From Parafrankia irregularis (GTDB taxonomy: Bacteria; Actinomycetota; Actinomycetes; Frankiales; Frankiaceae): DNA of 64,000 nt. The stretch spans positions 1 through 64,000 of the forward strand of contig NZ_FAOZ01000025.1 of NCBI RefSeq assembly GCF_001536285.1, given 5' to 3'. A program made the position numbers and the translations under genes. The notes beneath the pieces are model-generated. The model saw nothing but the letters and a program-made list of their open reading frames with translations. It made no database searches and was not told the origin of the DNA. Shown in pieces: positions 17,901-27,587 of this stretch (positions are counted from its first letter, which is position 1; every line of letters begins with the position of its first letter).

Positions 17901-18303
17901 CGTCCACGGCCTCGTTGACAAACACCCCGAGCAGCACCGAGTATGTCGTCCCGTCGGTGCGCAGCCCGACCGGGCGGGATCCACCGGTGGACTCGTTGCG
18001 CTCGGACTTGTAGTGGCCCTCGACGTAGGAGCGCAGCGTGCGCTCGCGAGCCTCGGCGCCGGCGGCCCGATTGTAGGAGATCCGCTGGGCGGGCAGCAGA
18101 AGCGTGGTGACCGCGTCGACGATCGTCGACTTACCGGAGCCGATGTCGCCGGTGAGCAGCGCGTTGTCGCCACCGACCCGCAGCGTCCAGACCCGCTGGT
18201 GAAACGTCCCCCAGTTGAGGACTTCCAGCCGGTCGAGCCGGAATCCGACACGGCCAGGCGCGGGCTCGGTCTCCTCGGCTGGAGCCGCTGGTCGCGTCGT
18301 CAC
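14908..18303 (-). CDS. jetC: Wadjet SMC-like ATPase JetC
   Basis: 1,131-residue SMC/MukB-like motor. Walker A is [10 protein letters not shown] (residues 51-60), followed by long heptad-rich coiled coils around a hinge, the signature region [20 protein letters not shown] and Walker [14 protein letters not shown] near residue 1050. ATP-driven loop extrusion measures DNA topology and licenses JetD cleavage of plasmids. The start is GTG 18303, which overlaps the jetB stop (GTGA); the open frame extends further upstream only as a shadow of jetB. All ATPase motifs are intact. Confidence 0.95.
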   Translation of the reverse strand: MTTRPAAPAEETEPAPGRVGFRLDRLEVLNWGTFHQRVWTLRVGGDNALLTGDIGSGKSTIVDAVTTLLLPAQRISYNRAAGAEARERTLRSYVEGHYKSERNESTGGSRPVGLRTDGTTYSVLLGVFVNEAVDATVSLAQVFWQAADEPGQPRRFFVTAGRHLTLAADFGDFGADITALKRRLRKSGAEVNDEFPAYGRTFRRLLGIESDQAMELFHQTVSMKSVGDLNEFVRSHMLEKQDVQRRIDEVVAHFEDLTRAHTAVRRARDQLAMLTPLLADCDEYDALGEREQALGAEAGAVRYFVADRTATFLRGELAQLGVRITAGRGEAARLDQQVTTLRDEDVRLQLQRAGLGGGRLGEIEKDLERAGRERAQRAAKAEIFEGRLATLGLAAVVDEARFDERRREFAALASRLAEERGTLETRRSELDVQLAARRAESDLLGEEIASLRQRRSNIPAQSLDLRRRLCAETGLDAGDLPFAAELIQVSSEHRAWEGAAERLLRGFGLSLLVPERHYRAASEWIDRNHLRARLIYFRIPQAPPPRQQQFTGGDVLLVDRLDLKADSPFLPWLRRELEVRADYACVDSLDDFRRATKAVTRAGQIKHTGGRHEKDDRWRVDDRTKYVLGWSNEQKIAAIIARATQVQTDLTAIAGRREKLTKDIAALGRQELDLSLLGETRAWLEIDWRSAAAELDALRAEKAQLVAASAELAAIDHRLERVRRDLAAAVRDGDAMRERVGGLTTRQSNAETEFARSEALTALPAYALACASFASLGERLPTPPPTTPLDWADAGRDLDDAIRTESRQVAERRARAGQRVVAKMGRFRQGYPLETVELDASVAAIGGYRELHTRLIRDDLPRFEQEFKNYLNTNTIRDIAMFQAKLLEQREQIRTRAEIINASLTSIEYNAGTFIRLELEDTPNMEVRQFRADLRACTEGSLGSGGESDQYSEEKFLQVSRIVERLRGREGQTDADRVWTRRVTDVRNWFVFSASERSAADDTEREHYSDSGGKSGGQKEKLAYTILAASLAYQFRLDSGPRTFRFVVIDEAFGRGSDGSTRFALGLFARLGLQLLIVTPLQKIHVIEQYVSSVGFVDNQSGSYSRLQNLTVVEYRARRAHRLAAELVTVR

Positions 18304-18935
18304 GCGGTCTCCTCGGTGGGGCCGGCCAGCGACGCCGCGTACCGGGCGAGGCCCTCGTCGAATCCAGAAAGCCACTGCGCGTCCACGAACGCCTTCAGAA
18401 TCCGGCGCACCTCGAAGGTCTCCTCGGAGCCCGGCAGCTTGCGCAGGAATCCTAGGTCGACGGCCTTCCCGAGGTGAGTGTCGATCTCGTCGACGAGCCG
18501 GGCCTCGTTGCGCCCCGCCGGCAGGAACATGCGCATCATCTCGACGACGTCGGCGCGCGCGAGCACGAGCCTGGTGTCGGCGTTGTCGGTGTCGAACTCG
18601 GCGAGCCGCTTGCGCAGCAGAGCCAGCAGCAGACTGACGGGGAACGACAGCGCCCGCCGCGCGATCAGCCGGGGCGGCCCGTCCTGCGCCTCGTCGTCCG
18701 GCCGCGAGCGCAGAAAGGCATAGCCCTCGGCCTCGTCGACGATGACCTGCAGTCCGATGACGTCGACGTAGTCGCTCACCTGGGCCCGCAGACCGAGCAG
18801 GTGACGCCACACCTTGTCGTGCTGGTCCCGGTAGACGGGACCCTTCATCAGGCTGGTCAGGACCAGAGGAAGATCCAGCTCGGCGCGCGGTGCCGCGCCC
18901 CGCGCGGAACCACGAGCAGACGCGGCGTCAGTCAT
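18300..18935 (-). CDS. jetB: Wadjet kleisin-associated subunit JetB
   Basis: 211-residue DUF4194 protein, the MukE/MksE-like winged-helix partner in the JetABC complex. Recognisable parts are [17 protein letters not shown] near the N-terminus, YAFLRSR and [20 protein letters not shown] in the centre, and [16 protein letters not shown] at the end. ATG 18935 is chosen because GAGGAG lies seven bases before it; the start then overlaps jetA by eight bases. It lies between jetA and jetC in the usual order. Confidence 0.92.
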   Translation of the reverse strand: MTDAASARGSARGAAPRAELDLPLVLTSLMKGPVYRDQHDKVWRHLLGLRAQVSDYVDVIGLQVIVDEAEGYAFLRSRPDDEAQDGPPRLIARRALSFPVSLLLALLRKRLAEFDTDNADTRLVLARADVVEMMRMFLPAGRNEARLVDEIDTHLGKAVDLGFLRKLPGSEETFEVRRILKAFVDAQWLSGFDEGLARYAASLAGPTEETA

Positions 18936-20442
18936 CCCTGCGCTCCTCACCGTCATCGTTCGCGTCGGGGGCCACGGCGGCGAATCCAGCGCGGACGAAG
19001 GTCACCCTGGGCACGGTGGCGACGCGGGTGCCATCGTCGTCGTCCCAGCTCAGCTCGTCCGTGTTGTCCTCATCAAAGACCACGGTGAATCCGTCGCCGC
19101 TGAGCGATAGATACGTGACCAGCTCGGCGAGCCCCCGCCGCAGCGGCCGGTCGGCGACCAACGAGGTCAGCGTGACCCGCGGTCGGCTGGTCAGCGCGTC
19201 GCGCACCGCCCCGCCCAGCTCCGCCGGGTCGACGTAGACCTGCTCATAGAGCGCGTCGGACTCGAAGTCACCTTCTCCGGCCGTGATGCCGTCGCTGTCG
19301 ACCGCGGTCCGGCGTTTCGGCGTGTACAGCCGTCGTTCCATCGGCAGCACGAGCCGGGGCGCGGTCTCCTCCAGTTCGGCTCCCGGCAGCGGCCCGGCGG
19401 CGTCGCGCAGTTGGAGGGCGTGCGCCTCGATGCCACGAAGGATTTCCCCGATTCGGCGGTTCTCCAGCCAGACCCGGTCGTCCAGGAACCGGCGCAGCTG
19501 CGCGGACAGCAACCGGACGGTCGCCTGGGTGCGTTCACCCGCCGCCAGCCAGTCGTAGTGGATGTCGCGCAGCCGCTCGTCGGCTCCGGCGAGTGCGTCC
19601 AGTCCCAGAACCTGGTCGAGCAGCGCCTTGAACTCCGCCTGCCGGTCAGCCGAGAGCAGGAAGTCGTAGAACGCGCCGAAGCTCCTGCCCTGGTCCGAGT
19701 CGGTGATGCTGCCCCGGCTGCTGAGCACCTCGTCGAGCAGCTCGCCCTTCGCGCCGTTGAAGGAGGCGATCTGGACCCGCAGGGCCCGATCGAGCTCGCG
19801 GAAGTTCGTCTCGACCTGGCGGAAGTCCGCCAGCAGCTCACGTGCCATGTCGCCGAACTGCTGGAACCGGTCCCGCTGGGCGGAGGGGTCGAGCATGTCG
19901 AGCTCGCCTCGGCTGACCCGCTCGATCTCCCGGTCGAGCGCGTCGCGGCGCAGCCGCAGCTCCGTGAGCCGCCGTTCGGGGTCGGTCTCGGTACCCAACG
20001 CCATCTGGCGCAGCAGGTCGAACAGCGTGTTCAGCCGCGACTCCGTGCCGACGAACGCCCTGGAACGCAGGCTGGACAGGAACGACACGGCCTGCTCGAG
20101 TGCCGGCGTGGCGTCGAAATGCGGCTCGTCCGAGCCAGGCGGGTAGAACCGCCGAAGCCAGCCGTGCTCGGTCGCCGACCAGTCGTCCAAGTACGCCTTG
20201 GCGGCCCGCGGATAGGTACCGGCGCCCAACCGCTGATTGAGCGCATACAGAGTGTCGTCGAGCCGGTCGACCAACGCCGACGCCGCGATCTCCCGCACAT
20301 TCTCCGCCACGAACACCCGGGCCAGGAAGCTGACGACGAGTGGGGCGTGATCGGCCCGCAGCAGCCGCCACGCCGCATGCCGACGCAACAGGTCAACGGT
20401 GTCGTAGTCGAGCGAGCCGTCCACTGACGTGTCCACCACCAC
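18928..20442 (-). CDS. jetA: Wadjet kleisin-like subunit JetA
   Basis: 504-residue DUF3375 protein, the MukF/MksF-like kleisin of the type I Wadjet complex. The N-terminal winged-helix region has [20 protein letters not shown]. Long helices follow ([20 protein letters not shown]), and the C-terminal part contains [15 protein letters not shown] and [10 protein letters not shown]. It starts at one of three consecutive GTG codons. It is the first gene of jetABCD, so the operon promoter should lie in the 150 bp before it (20443-20591). Confidence 0.92.
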   Translation of the reverse strand: MVVDTSVDGSLDYDTVDLLRRHAAWRLLRADHAPLVVSFLARVFVAENVREIAASALVDRLDDTLYALNQRLGAGTYPRAAKAYLDDWSATEHGWLRRFYPPGSDEPHFDATPALEQAVSFLSSLRSRAFVGTESRLNTLFDLLRQMALGTETDPERRLTELRLRRDALDREIERVSRGELDMLDPSAQRDRFQQFGDMARELLADFRQVETNFRELDRALRVQIASFNGAKGELLDEVLSSRGSITDSDQGRSFGAFYDFLLSADRQAEFKALLDQVLGLDALAGADERLRDIHYDWLAAGERTQATVRLLSAQLRRFLDDRVWLENRRIGEILRGIEAHALQLRDAAGPLPGAELEETAPRLVLPMERRLYTPKRRTAVDSDGITAGEGDFESDALYEQVYVDPAELGGAVRDALTSRPRVTLTSLVADRPLRRGLAELVTYLSLSGDGFTVVFDEDNTDELSWDDDDGTRVATVPRVTFVRAGFAAVAPDANDDGEERRDD

Positions 20443-20591
20443 CCCCGAAAATCAGATCTGATGGTAGGCGAGGGGTGCGACAGAACTCCCGGCCCCACCC
20501 GGCGAGCTTGACCCCTGATCAGCGACACCGTGACGGGAGCGTCTCGTCACGGGCCGCGGGTCTGATGGCTGGCGTCGCGGGCGCCGAGGTG

Positions 20592-21884
20592 TCAGGGCGC
20601 GCAGGGGGCTGCCAGATCCGGGCGGTCGTGGCTGCCGTCGGTGGCGGCGAACGATAGAACGCGTAGCTGCTCGGGGAGGTCGGACTGCTCGGTGTGCCAG
20701 CGGACCCAGTCGGGGATCAGGGTGTGCGCCGCGGCGGTGACGCGGTCGTCGATCCAGTCGCTCATCACGGCGCGCAGATGACGGACGCGGTGCGGCGAGA
20801 CGGCGTTCCAGGTCCCGGGGAGCGCGCCCTCGATCCACTCGTAGGCGATCGCGGCGACTGCTTCCGTGTCCGGCTTGGCGTCGTGCTGGTCTACGTACCA
20901 GGCGGTGAAGTCCTCGATCAACGGCTCCGTGTCGAGATCACGGTAGAGGCTCCGGGGCCGGGGCAGTGGCGTGCCACGGCGCCGGAAATGGTCTGACAGA
21001 TCACGCAGACGACGGTTGGCACGGAACCAGTTGTCCAGTGCCGAATCGGACTCCCCGCCGTGCAGGATGTTGTCGTCATAGTCGGCGTACGCCAGCACCG
21101 CCACCTCGTCGGCTGTCTCGACCCGCCGCGGTCGCGCGCCGTCGGCTGACACCCCCGCGAACGACCGCCAGGCCGCGGCGGACTCGGACACGTCGGCATA
21201 TGTGCCGGCGTTGAGGACGGTGACGGGCCCGCAGGCGTCGATGTCGAGGAGGAACACCACCGGGTCGCTCTTGTCGGACGAGAGGCCCGCGATGATCCCG
21301 AACCGGCTTCCGTACGCGTCCCGCAGCAGCCAGACCTCGCCCGGCGCGACTCTGGGCACCAGTCGTAGCCACGGCGGCTGGCTGGCGCCACCCGCCCGGG
21401 CGACGGCCGCGGACAGCTTCCTGATCGAACCCGTCGGGGCGGACGCAAGCGCCGGCGTGCCAATAGCGGCCAGGCCGTGCAGCAGTCGCCACGGACCGAC
21501 CCAGTTGTCCCCACCGCGGTCGAGGTCTTCGCGGACCTCTGCCGCGAGCGCCTCGGAGACCTTCGCGTACCACCAGTCGAACCGCAGACCCCGCCCGTGC
21601 TCCCGCACCGCTCGGCGGACCTGTGCGCCGACCAGCGCGACCGTAGCCTCCTCCAGCGCGCGGGGGCTCTCCGCGGCCAGGACCGCCTCACTGCCGCCGA
21701 CAACCGCCGCGACCGCCGGCCCGAACCACTCCGGTTCCTCTCGCGGACCGCCCAGCAGGTCGGCGAGTACCGCCGCTGGCGAACCAGACCACGGCACGCC
21801 TGGGGACGCCAGAGCGGCACCCGGCCGTCCAGATGGCCGCTTCGGCGACTTCTTCGGCTTACGCCCACGCGAGACCGGCGACAT
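20592..21884 (-). CDS. protein of unknown function next to Wadjet
   Basis: 430-residue protein I do not recognise. It starts with a basic tail (MSPVSRGRKPKKSPKRPSGR) that could contact nucleic acid. An alpha-helical region follows, then a beta-rich segment with WLRLVPRVAPGEVWLLRDAY and DPVVFLLDIDACGPVTVLNA, and an acidic helical C-terminal part. No catalytic motif, signal peptide or membrane segment is evident. It runs in the same direction as jetA, ends 150 bp before it and has no clear ribosome site at ATG 21884; the open frame extends to 22055. Defence islands often hold such orphans, but a defence role here is only inferred from position. Confidence 0.6.
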   Translation of the reverse strand: MSPVSRGRKPKKSPKRPSGRPGAALASPGVPWSGSPAAVLADLLGGPREEPEWFGPAVAAVVGGSEAVLAAESPRALEEATVALVGAQVRRAVREHGRGLRFDWWYAKVSEALAAEVREDLDRGGDNWVGPWRLLHGLAAIGTPALASAPTGSIRKLSAAVARAGGASQPPWLRLVPRVAPGEVWLLRDAYGSRFGIIAGLSSDKSDPVVFLLDIDACGPVTVLNAGTYADVSESAAAWRSFAGVSADGARPRRVETADEVAVLAYADYDDNILHGGESDSALDNWFRANRRLRDLSDHFRRRGTPLPRPRSLYRDLDTEPLIEDFTAWYVDQHDAKPDTEAVAAIAYEWIEGALPGTWNAVSPHRVRHLRAVMSDWIDDRVTAAAHTLIPDWVRWHTEQSDLPEQLRVLSFAATDGSHDRPDLAAPCAP

Positions 21885-22253
21885 GCCCCGAATCGTAGGA
21901 CCCCGGCCTCGGCCCTCGCCCAGAGCCACAGGGCCCCACAGTTCTGGCACGCCGGAGAGGGCCGCCGCCACTGCGACGACCAGTTGCAGTCCCGGCTCGA
22001 CGCGATCGGCATTTCTCGCTTGGTCAGTGCGCCCGCTCCGGTCGCTGTCTGTCAACGGCGTCGACGAGGCTGGCGAAGACGAGCAGGCGGCAGGCGGATC
22101 GCTGAAGGCTGCCGAATCCGTGGTGTAGCGCGAGGTGGCGGGTTCCGAGCAGAACCGTTGACCGGACTACTGGGCTGACGATCAGCGTGTCGTAGGCGGC
22201 GGGTGGTGGCCCGTCGGTAACTGTCACCCAGTTCCGAGTGAGAGGACTGCGTG

Positions 22254-23503
22254 CGGATGTCCGATAATTGTGATCGTGTGATTGATCTGATCGATCTGCC
22301 GGAGTGGGGTCGGGTGGTCCCGCTGGCGGGTGTCGAACCGTTCTGTGTGGTGGACGAGGCGGACCGGCCGGTCGAGCCGGTCCGACGATTCCTGCGTGAC
22401 CTGGTAGTGCAGGGATGTTCGGCCGCTACGGTGCGCAGCTATGCGTTTGCGTTGCTGCGTTGGTAGCGGTTCCTGCGGGCGGTGGAGGTGGAATGGTCGA
22501 AGGCGTGTCCGGCGGAGGCGCGGGATTTCGTGCTGTGGTTGCAGCGGACCAGGAAGCGGCGTCGATTGCCGCGAACCGATTCCGCGATGACGGCAGGAAC
22601 GGTGAACCCGATCACCCGCAAACGGTTCCAGGCCGACAGCTATATCGTGGCCACGATTCGGCTTCGAACGCGGTCGTGCGGTCGTTTTATGCGTTCTGGA
22701 TCGAGCGGGGCGAAGGGCCGCTGGTCAATCCGGTGCTCCTGGCTCGGGGGCGGGGCCGGCGTCCTCATACGCATCACAACCCGTTGGAGTCGTTCCGGCC
22801 GGAGGGGCGGCTGCGTTATAACCCGCCGGCACCGAAACGCCGGCCGCGGGCGATGCTGGACGAGCGGTGGGAGCAGCTGTTCACGGCGATGCGTTCGGAC
22901 CGTGACCGCGCGATCCTGGCGTTGGCGGTCAGCACCGGCGCTCGCGCCGGGGCACTGCTGGGAATGCGCGGTATCGATCTGGACTGAGGCGACCAGCTGA
23001 TCCAGGTCCGGCGCAAGGGGACACGGGCGCCGCAGTGACTGCCGGCCAGCCCGGAGGCGTTCGTGTGGCTGCGCCTGCACGTGGAGGAGATCGGCCGACT
23101 GGGTGCTGACACGCCGGTCTGGCAGACGCTGCGCCGTCGCGCCCGGGACGGCGGCCCGCCCGGTCGCGTGCCGTTGAGCTACGAGGCGCTGCGGGCGGTG
23201 CTGCGCCGCGCGAACGGCCTGCTGGGCACGAACTGGAGCATGCACGACCTGCGGCATACCTGCGCCCTGCGCATGATCCGTGATGCTCGGTTGTCACTGC
23301 GCGACGTGCAGACGATCCTCGGACACGCTCACCTGGCCACGACCGAGACCTACCTCGTGGAAGACGACCCGCAGGTCATCCGCCGAGTACGGGACCATCT
23401 CGCCGGCCGCGACGAGCCGCTGACACTGCCGGGCCCCGGCGACGCGACGACCCCCTATCGGGCTGAGGATCTCACCGTGCTGCTCGGGCCAGCCGGCCGA
23501 TGA
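22254..23503 (+). pseudogene. decayed tyrosine recombinase (TnpA-like)
   Basis: The segment matches the 406-residue recombinase at 51253-52473 along its length but is broken. A TAG (22464) follows FALLRW, the frame shifts near 22650, and TGA codons occur at 22985 and 23036. Homologous blocks are RPHTHHNPLESFRPEGRLRY, DRAILALAVSTGARAGALLG (first catalytic Arg), SMHDLRHTCALRMIRDARLS and TILGHAHLATTETYLVEDDP with the tyrosine. A dead relative of the two-recombinase element elsewhere in the window; no partner recombinase remains beside it. Confidence 0.8.
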
Positions 23504-24081
23504 CGACGACAGCACCCGCACCTACCAGCGTCGAGGTGGCCACCGCCGCGATGAGCACGGCGCGGGTCGGGCCGTTGAACAGGGCGAGCACCGCGGTGGT
23601 GCTGGCGGAGATCCCCACGGCGGCGCCGGGGGTATAAATGGGATATTCGTAGAGCGGTACGCATCGGCTGACGGTGGCCGGTCCGCTATCCCGCCCCGTG
23701 GTTACGTGGGGCGGGTTCGGACGTTTACGGCGCGTCTGGGGCCGATGGTGGCCGCGGAACGCGGCGCGACGGGCTCGGCGGGTTGGTTCCGGGTGTCCGC
23801 TCCGCGGGTTCGGGTTCTCCGCCATGTTGCCCCTTTCTCACTGGTGTGGCCTTGTCAAGGCGACCCGCGGGCGGCGGCCCGACCAGGTCGTTCATGACGT
23901 TCAGGGCTTGGACCTCCCGGGACCGGGGGTCGTTGCCAAGGCGCGGGTCAGGTTCGCGCAGTGGGGACTTCGGGTCGTGGGGACTGTCCCTGCGGGTATG
24001 ACGGGATCGGCGGTGGAAGACGCCGCCCGCCGCAGGGTCTTCCGAGGCGGCGGGCGGGACGGGGACAGGAAGGAGCGGGTC
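23504..24081. other. intergenic stretch without a convincing gene
   Basis: A minus-strand frame (about 23472-23680) encodes two hydrophobic segments, PGAAVGISASTTAVLALF and AVLIAAVATSTLVGAGAVVV. It lacks a plausible start codon and overlaps the recombinase remnant, so I do not call a gene. Nothing else is recognised here. Confidence 0.4.
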
Positions 24082-24567
24082 GTGGGCGAGCAGCGATCGC
24101 ATCCACGGATCGTGGTGGGCGCGGACGGGAAGGCGCCGAGCGTGGCCGCCCTGCGCTGGGCAGTGCCACAGGCCCAGGCCACAGGCGCGATAATCGACAT
24201 CGTGACGGGATGGCAGGTCCCTGCGACGATCCTGGTGACGCGCACCTACACCGAGGGCGACTACATGGAGGACGCACGGCGGGCGTTGGAGCGGACCGTG
24301 GACGAGGCGTTGGTGAACGTGCCCGCTGTGCACATAGAGAAGTACCTGGTTCCCGAGCGTCCCGCGCTGGCGTTGACCAGGACTGCCGAGGACGCGGACC
24401 TGCTCGTTGTCGGCGGCCACGGGCGCGATTTTCCCGGTATGCGTCTTGGATCGGTCGCGTCATACTGCGTGCGTAACGCGCCCTGCCCGGTCGTCGTCGT
24501 GCGCGGCACCTTCACGGAGGCTCAGACGCAACCGAGCATGACCGGAAGCCCGGCCGCCGTCCACTAG
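24082..24567 (+). CDS. universal stress protein (UspA family)
   Basis: 161-residue single-domain USP. The first strand reads RIVVGADGKAPSVAALRWAV. The nucleotide-binding loop is LLVVGGHGRDFPGMRLGSVA, with the G-x2-G...GS pattern near the C-terminus, followed by CPVVVVRG. Such proteins bind ATP and modulate survival under stress. The GTG start has AGGAAGGAG before it. The TAG stop coincides with the TA target site of the adjoining IS630 end, so the last few residues (GSPAAVH) may have been altered by that insertion. Confidence 0.85.
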   Translation: MGEQRSHPRIVVGADGKAPSVAALRWAVPQAQATGAIIDIVTGWQVPATILVTRTYTEGDYMEDARRALERTVDEALVNVPAVHIEKYLVPERPALALTRTAEDADLLVVGGHGRDFPGMRLGSVASYCVRNAPCPVVVVRGTFTEAQTQPSMTGSPAAVH

Positions 24568-24587
24568 TGTCCCGTGATTCTGTTTGC

Positions 24588-24809
24588 TTATCGCTTGCGG
24601 TTTCGGTTGTTGTCGACGAGTTTGCGGATGCTGGTCTGGGTGAGACGGACCTTGGCGAGGATCTCGTCGGCGGTGGCGGTCCAGGTGAACGGCTGGGCGT
24701 TGCTGTTCCAGTGGGTGATGTAGTCGCGGATCTGGCGGGTCAGGGCATGGACGGAGGGGAAGGTGCCGCGGCGGATTGCCTGGCGGGTGATGATCCCGAA
24801 CCAGGTCTC
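24588..24809 (-). pseudogene. IS630 transposase, C-terminal piece
   Basis: Encodes ETWFGIITRQAIRRGTFPSV, then IRDYITHWNSNAQPFTWTAT and a terminal LVDNNRNRKR before TAA. This holds the last DDE glutamate region of an IS630 transposase. It begins exactly at the 3' end of the small intron and continues the frame broken at 25163. Confidence 0.8.
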
Positions 24810-25162
24810 GTCGGGTAGCCCCGGCGCATTGCTGCGCCGGGGGCCCCCTCAGAACCGGCCGTGCCCGCTTTCCAGGCAACCGGCTCAAGCGAGCCCTGTG
24901 GGCTTGCAGGCGGGCAGAAGCGCTGCCCGAATGCCATCGTCGAGGGTGCGGCGGTGGCAACGGGCGTGTATGAGGCGGGTTGCGACGCGTTCGTCCGGTG
25001 TGCCCGCGCCCCAGGCGATCAGTGTGCGTTTGCGGGCGCCGTGCGGGTGGCCGCGAGCCACTGTTCCCACTCGTGCGGGCTTTGTGGCTCCCGGTCGACG
25101 TGCAGACATCAGTCGAACCTCCTCAACGAGTACCACTGTTCTCATGCGACCTCGTGTCGCAC
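24810..25162 (-). mobile_element. 353-nt ORF-less group II intron
   Basis: On the minus strand the insert begins GTGCGACACGAG and ends GGGGCTACCCGAC. The 3' part has a domain V hairpin (24852-24886, arms GAGCCGGTTGCC and GGCACGGCCGGTTC). A domain VI hairpin follows (24813-24851, GGCGCAGCAATGCGCC). No RT gene is present. The flanking transposase reads ...SWINQI and ETWFG..., and removal of exactly 353 nt joins them in frame between codons. It is much shorter than usual ORF-less introns, so internal domains are probably deleted. Confidence 0.7.
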
Positions 25163-25445
25163 GATCTGGTTGATCCAGGACGAACCGACCGGGGTGAAGT
25201 GGAAGTGGACGTGCGGGTTCGCGTCCAGCCAGGTCTTCACGCTCGGGAGTGGTGTGGGTCGACAGGTTGTCCAGGATGACGTGGATCTCCCGGCCGTCGT
25301 GCGGGGCGACCGCGGCTTTCAGGAATGTCAGGAACGCGGCGCCGTCCCGGCGGGGGTGGCAGGCGCCGAGGACTTCCCCGGTGCCTGTGTTGAGGGCGGC
25401 GAACAGGTTCGTGGTGCCGTGGCGGACGTAGTCGTGGGTGCGTTT
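25163..25445 (-). pseudogene. IS630 transposase, central piece
   Basis: Encodes THDYVRHGTTNLFAALNTGT, GEVLGACHPRRDGAAFLTFL, EIHVILDNLSTHTTP (second DDE aspartate in ILDN) and VHFHFTPVGSSWINQI. It is bounded by the IS3-type insertion on the right and by the intron on the left. Together with the pieces at 26985-27587 and 24588-24809 it forms a complete IS630 transposase. Confidence 0.8.
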
Positions 25446-25518
25446 CCCTCTGTGTCAGTCTCGGGTGAGACACCCGCTGGGTGCGGGTTGGCTACAGAGG
25501 GCGTGATCGGAGATCCTT

Positions 25519-25944
25519 GTGCCCGTGGAGTCAGAGTCGCAGGAACGTCCGGGCGGTCCTCCGTCGCGGCGTGATCCAGCGCCGCGGCCGTCGCGGCGGG
25601 TGTTCAGCACGGCATACAAGCTGCGGATCATCGCCGAGTACGAGAACGCCCCACACGGAGAGAAAGGCGCGATCCTGCGCCGGGAGGGCTTGTTCTCCTC
25701 ACACGTGGTGGAGTGGACCCGGGCCCGGGACGCGGGAGCGCTGGGTGGATCCGGTGGCGCGGCTCGTTCTCCGGAGAAGAAGCCGGGAAAATCAGCGGAG
25801 CAGATCGAGCTGGAGAAGCTGCGCAGGGAGAACGAACGACTGAAAGCGAAGCTCGCAACGACTGAAACCGCGCTGGATATCATGGGAAAAGCGCGCGTGC
25901 TCTTGGAACAGATCTCCGAGAGCACGGACACCGAGAAGCCGTAG
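25519..25944 (+). CDS. IS3-family transposase OrfA
   Basis: 141-residue helix-turn-helix protein: FSTAYKLRIIAEYENAPHGE and EKGAILRREGLFSSHVVEW form the DNA-binding domain. A leucine-zipper-like helix follows (ELEKLRRENERLKAKLATTE). The GTG start lies just inside the left end. The heptamer GGGAAAA (25884-25890, codons GGA AAA) is a canonical -1 frameshift site that would fuse this product to OrfB. Confidence 0.88.
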   Translation: MPVESESQERPGGPPSRRDPAPRPSRRVFSTAYKLRIIAEYENAPHGEKGAILRREGLFSSHVVEWTRARDAGALGGSGGAARSPEKKPGKSAEQIELEKLRRENERLKAKLATTETALDIMGKARVLLEQISESTDTEKP

Positions 25945-26975
25945 ACCAGACCCTGAACGGTGCTTTCGACGAGCTCCGTGCCGCGGGGGTGCCGGTGAAA
26001 CGGGCCTGCGCATATACGGGCAGGTCGAGGGCGACGCATTACCGTCATACAGCTCCTGGTGGCCGGCTGCACGGCCCGTGGCCGGCGAGGAAGCCGCCAC
26101 CGGCGGCGTTGAGCGACACCGAACGCGCCCAGGTGCTGGCGGTGCTGGCTCGGGCGGAGTACCAGGATCTGGCGATCCCGCAGGTCTGGGCCCGGGAGCT
26201 GGACGCCGGCCGGTACTGGTGCTCGCTGTCCACGATGTACCGGATCGCCCGCGCGGCCGGTCAGACCCGGGAACGCCGCGCGCAGGCGACCCATCCGGCC
26301 CGGGTCCGCCCGGAGCTGTCCGCGACCGGACCGGACGAGATCTGGACGTGGGACATCACCGCGTTGAAAGGACCGGCCAAGGGTGTCTGGTACAAGTTGT
26401 ACGTCATCCTCGATATCTACTCCCGGTATGTGACCGGCTGGCTTGTCGCCGCCGCCGAGGACGCAGTGGTCGCGAAGGACTTCCTCACCGACGCCATCAA
26501 CCGGAACGGGGCCGCGCCGCGGGCGATCCACGCGGACCGTGGTGGAGCGATGGTCTCAAAACAGGTCTCCGACCTTCTCGTCGAGCTCGGTGTCCACCGG
26601 TCTCATTCACGGCCACGGACCTCGAATGACAATCCCTATTCCGAGGCGCAGTTCAAGACTCTCAAGTACAGCTACGACTTCCCTGACCGGTTCGGGTCGT
26701 TGGCTGATGCCCGTGCCTTCTGCGAGGGGTTCTTCACCGCCTACAACCACGACCATCGCCACTCCGGGATCGGGTTCCACACCCCCGCCTCGGTCCACTT
26801 CGGGACCGCCGAGCAGGTCCAGGCCCACCGGCAGGCCATCCTCGACCGCGCCCGCGCGGCGCACCCTGAACGGTTCGCTCGCAGGCCACGGCCGCCCCGG
26901 CTACCCGAGACCGTGTGGATCAACCAGCCACTTCCAAGCCAACCGACCAACGATCAACTGTCTCAGTTGACTTGA
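25890..26975 (+). CDS. IS3-family transposase OrfB (read by -1 frameshift)
   Basis: About 360 residues counted from the frameshift site; independent initiation could occur at ATG- or GTG-type codons near 25989. An HTH_21 segment (RACAYTGRSRATHYRHTA) precedes the rve integrase core. DDE residues appear in IWTWDITALKG, AIHADRGGAMVSKQV and NDNPYSEAQFKTLKY. The ORF is complete, so the IS3-type element may be active. Confidence 0.9.
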   Translation, partial: SARALGTDLREHGHREAVDQTLNGAFDELRAAGVPVKRACAYTGRSRATHYRHTAPGGRLHGPWPARKPPPAALSDTERAQVLAVLARAEYQDLAIPQVWARELDAGRYWCSLSTMYRIARAAGQTRERRAQATHPARVRPELSATGPDEIWTWDITALKGPAKGVWYKLYVILDIYSRYVTGWLVAAAEDAVVAKDFLTDAINRNGAAPRAIHADRGGAMVSKQVSDLLVELGVHRSHSRPRTSNDNPYSEAQFKTLKYSYDFPDRFGSLADARAFCEGFFTAYNHDHRHSGIGFHTPASVHFGTAEQVQAHRQAILDRARAAHPERFARRPRPPRLPETVWINQPLPSQPTNDQLSQLT

Positions 26976-26984
26976 CACCTACCG

Positions 26985-27587
26985 TTTCTCGGTGCGTCCG
27001 AAACTGATCGGGAGTAGGGGTTGGGTGCGGTCCAGTGCCTCGACCTGTGTCTTCTCGTCGATGCAGAGCACGACCGCGCCGCCGGGTGGTTCGAGGTAGA
27101 GCCCGACGATGTCGGCGACCTTGACCGCGAAGTCCGGATCCCGGGACAGTTTGAACGTGCCGGACTGATGCGGGCGCAGCCCTTCTTCCCTCCATACCTT
27201 CGCCACGTAGTGCCAGGACACCGGCACCGGTCCGGTGTGGCCGATGTAGCGGGCCATCTCCCGGCTCGACCAGTGCGACAGTCCGGTCTCCGCGGGTGGG
27301 GTCGTGCGGGTCAACGCCACGATCCGGGTCCGTACCGCGGCGGGGACCTGCTCCCGCGGGGCTCCTCGCGGCCGGTCGACCAGACCGGCCACCCCGTCCC
27401 GTTCGTACCGGCTCAGCCACAGATCCACCGTGGGTCGCGATACCCCCGCCAGCTGGGCGATCCGCGCCTTCGGCGTGTTCTCCGCATGCCACAGCACGAT
27501 CCGCGCCCGTGTACCCACGTTCGCCGGAACATCCCGACTGTTGATCAGCGCGGACAGTTCCGCCCGTTCCGCATCCCCCAACTCCAC
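26985..27587 (-). pseudogene. IS630 transposase, N-terminal piece
   Basis: 201 codons: an HTH domain (ARIAQLAGVSRPTVDLWLSR) and WSSREMARYIGHTGPVPVSW. The first DDE aspartate is in VVLCIDEKTQVEALDRTQPL, and LLPISFGRTEKR ends the piece at the IS3-type insertion. The reading frame continues at 25445. The start is ATG 27587. Confidence 0.85.

Larger units (their letters stand above)
25446..26984 (+). mobile_element. IS3-family insertion sequence
   Basis: About 1.54 kb, inserted in the IS630 transposase between EKR and THDY. Both inner flanks carry CGTTTC, so the target duplication is within that string, and the exact ends are uncertain by a few bases. The ends share GTGTCA...TGAGACA in inverted order. 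It encodes orfA and orfB in -1 relation with a GGGAAAA slippery site. Confidence 0.8.

Noticed and set aside
18304-18810. N-terminal extension of jetC to a 1,300-codon frame
   Set aside because: It overlaps jetB entirely; the GTGA overlap at 18303 and the family N-terminus favour the shorter start.
24816-24850. Strong GC-rich hairpin read as a terminator
   Set aside because: It is better explained as domain VI of the small group II intron, because domain V directly adjoins it and the intron end motif follows.
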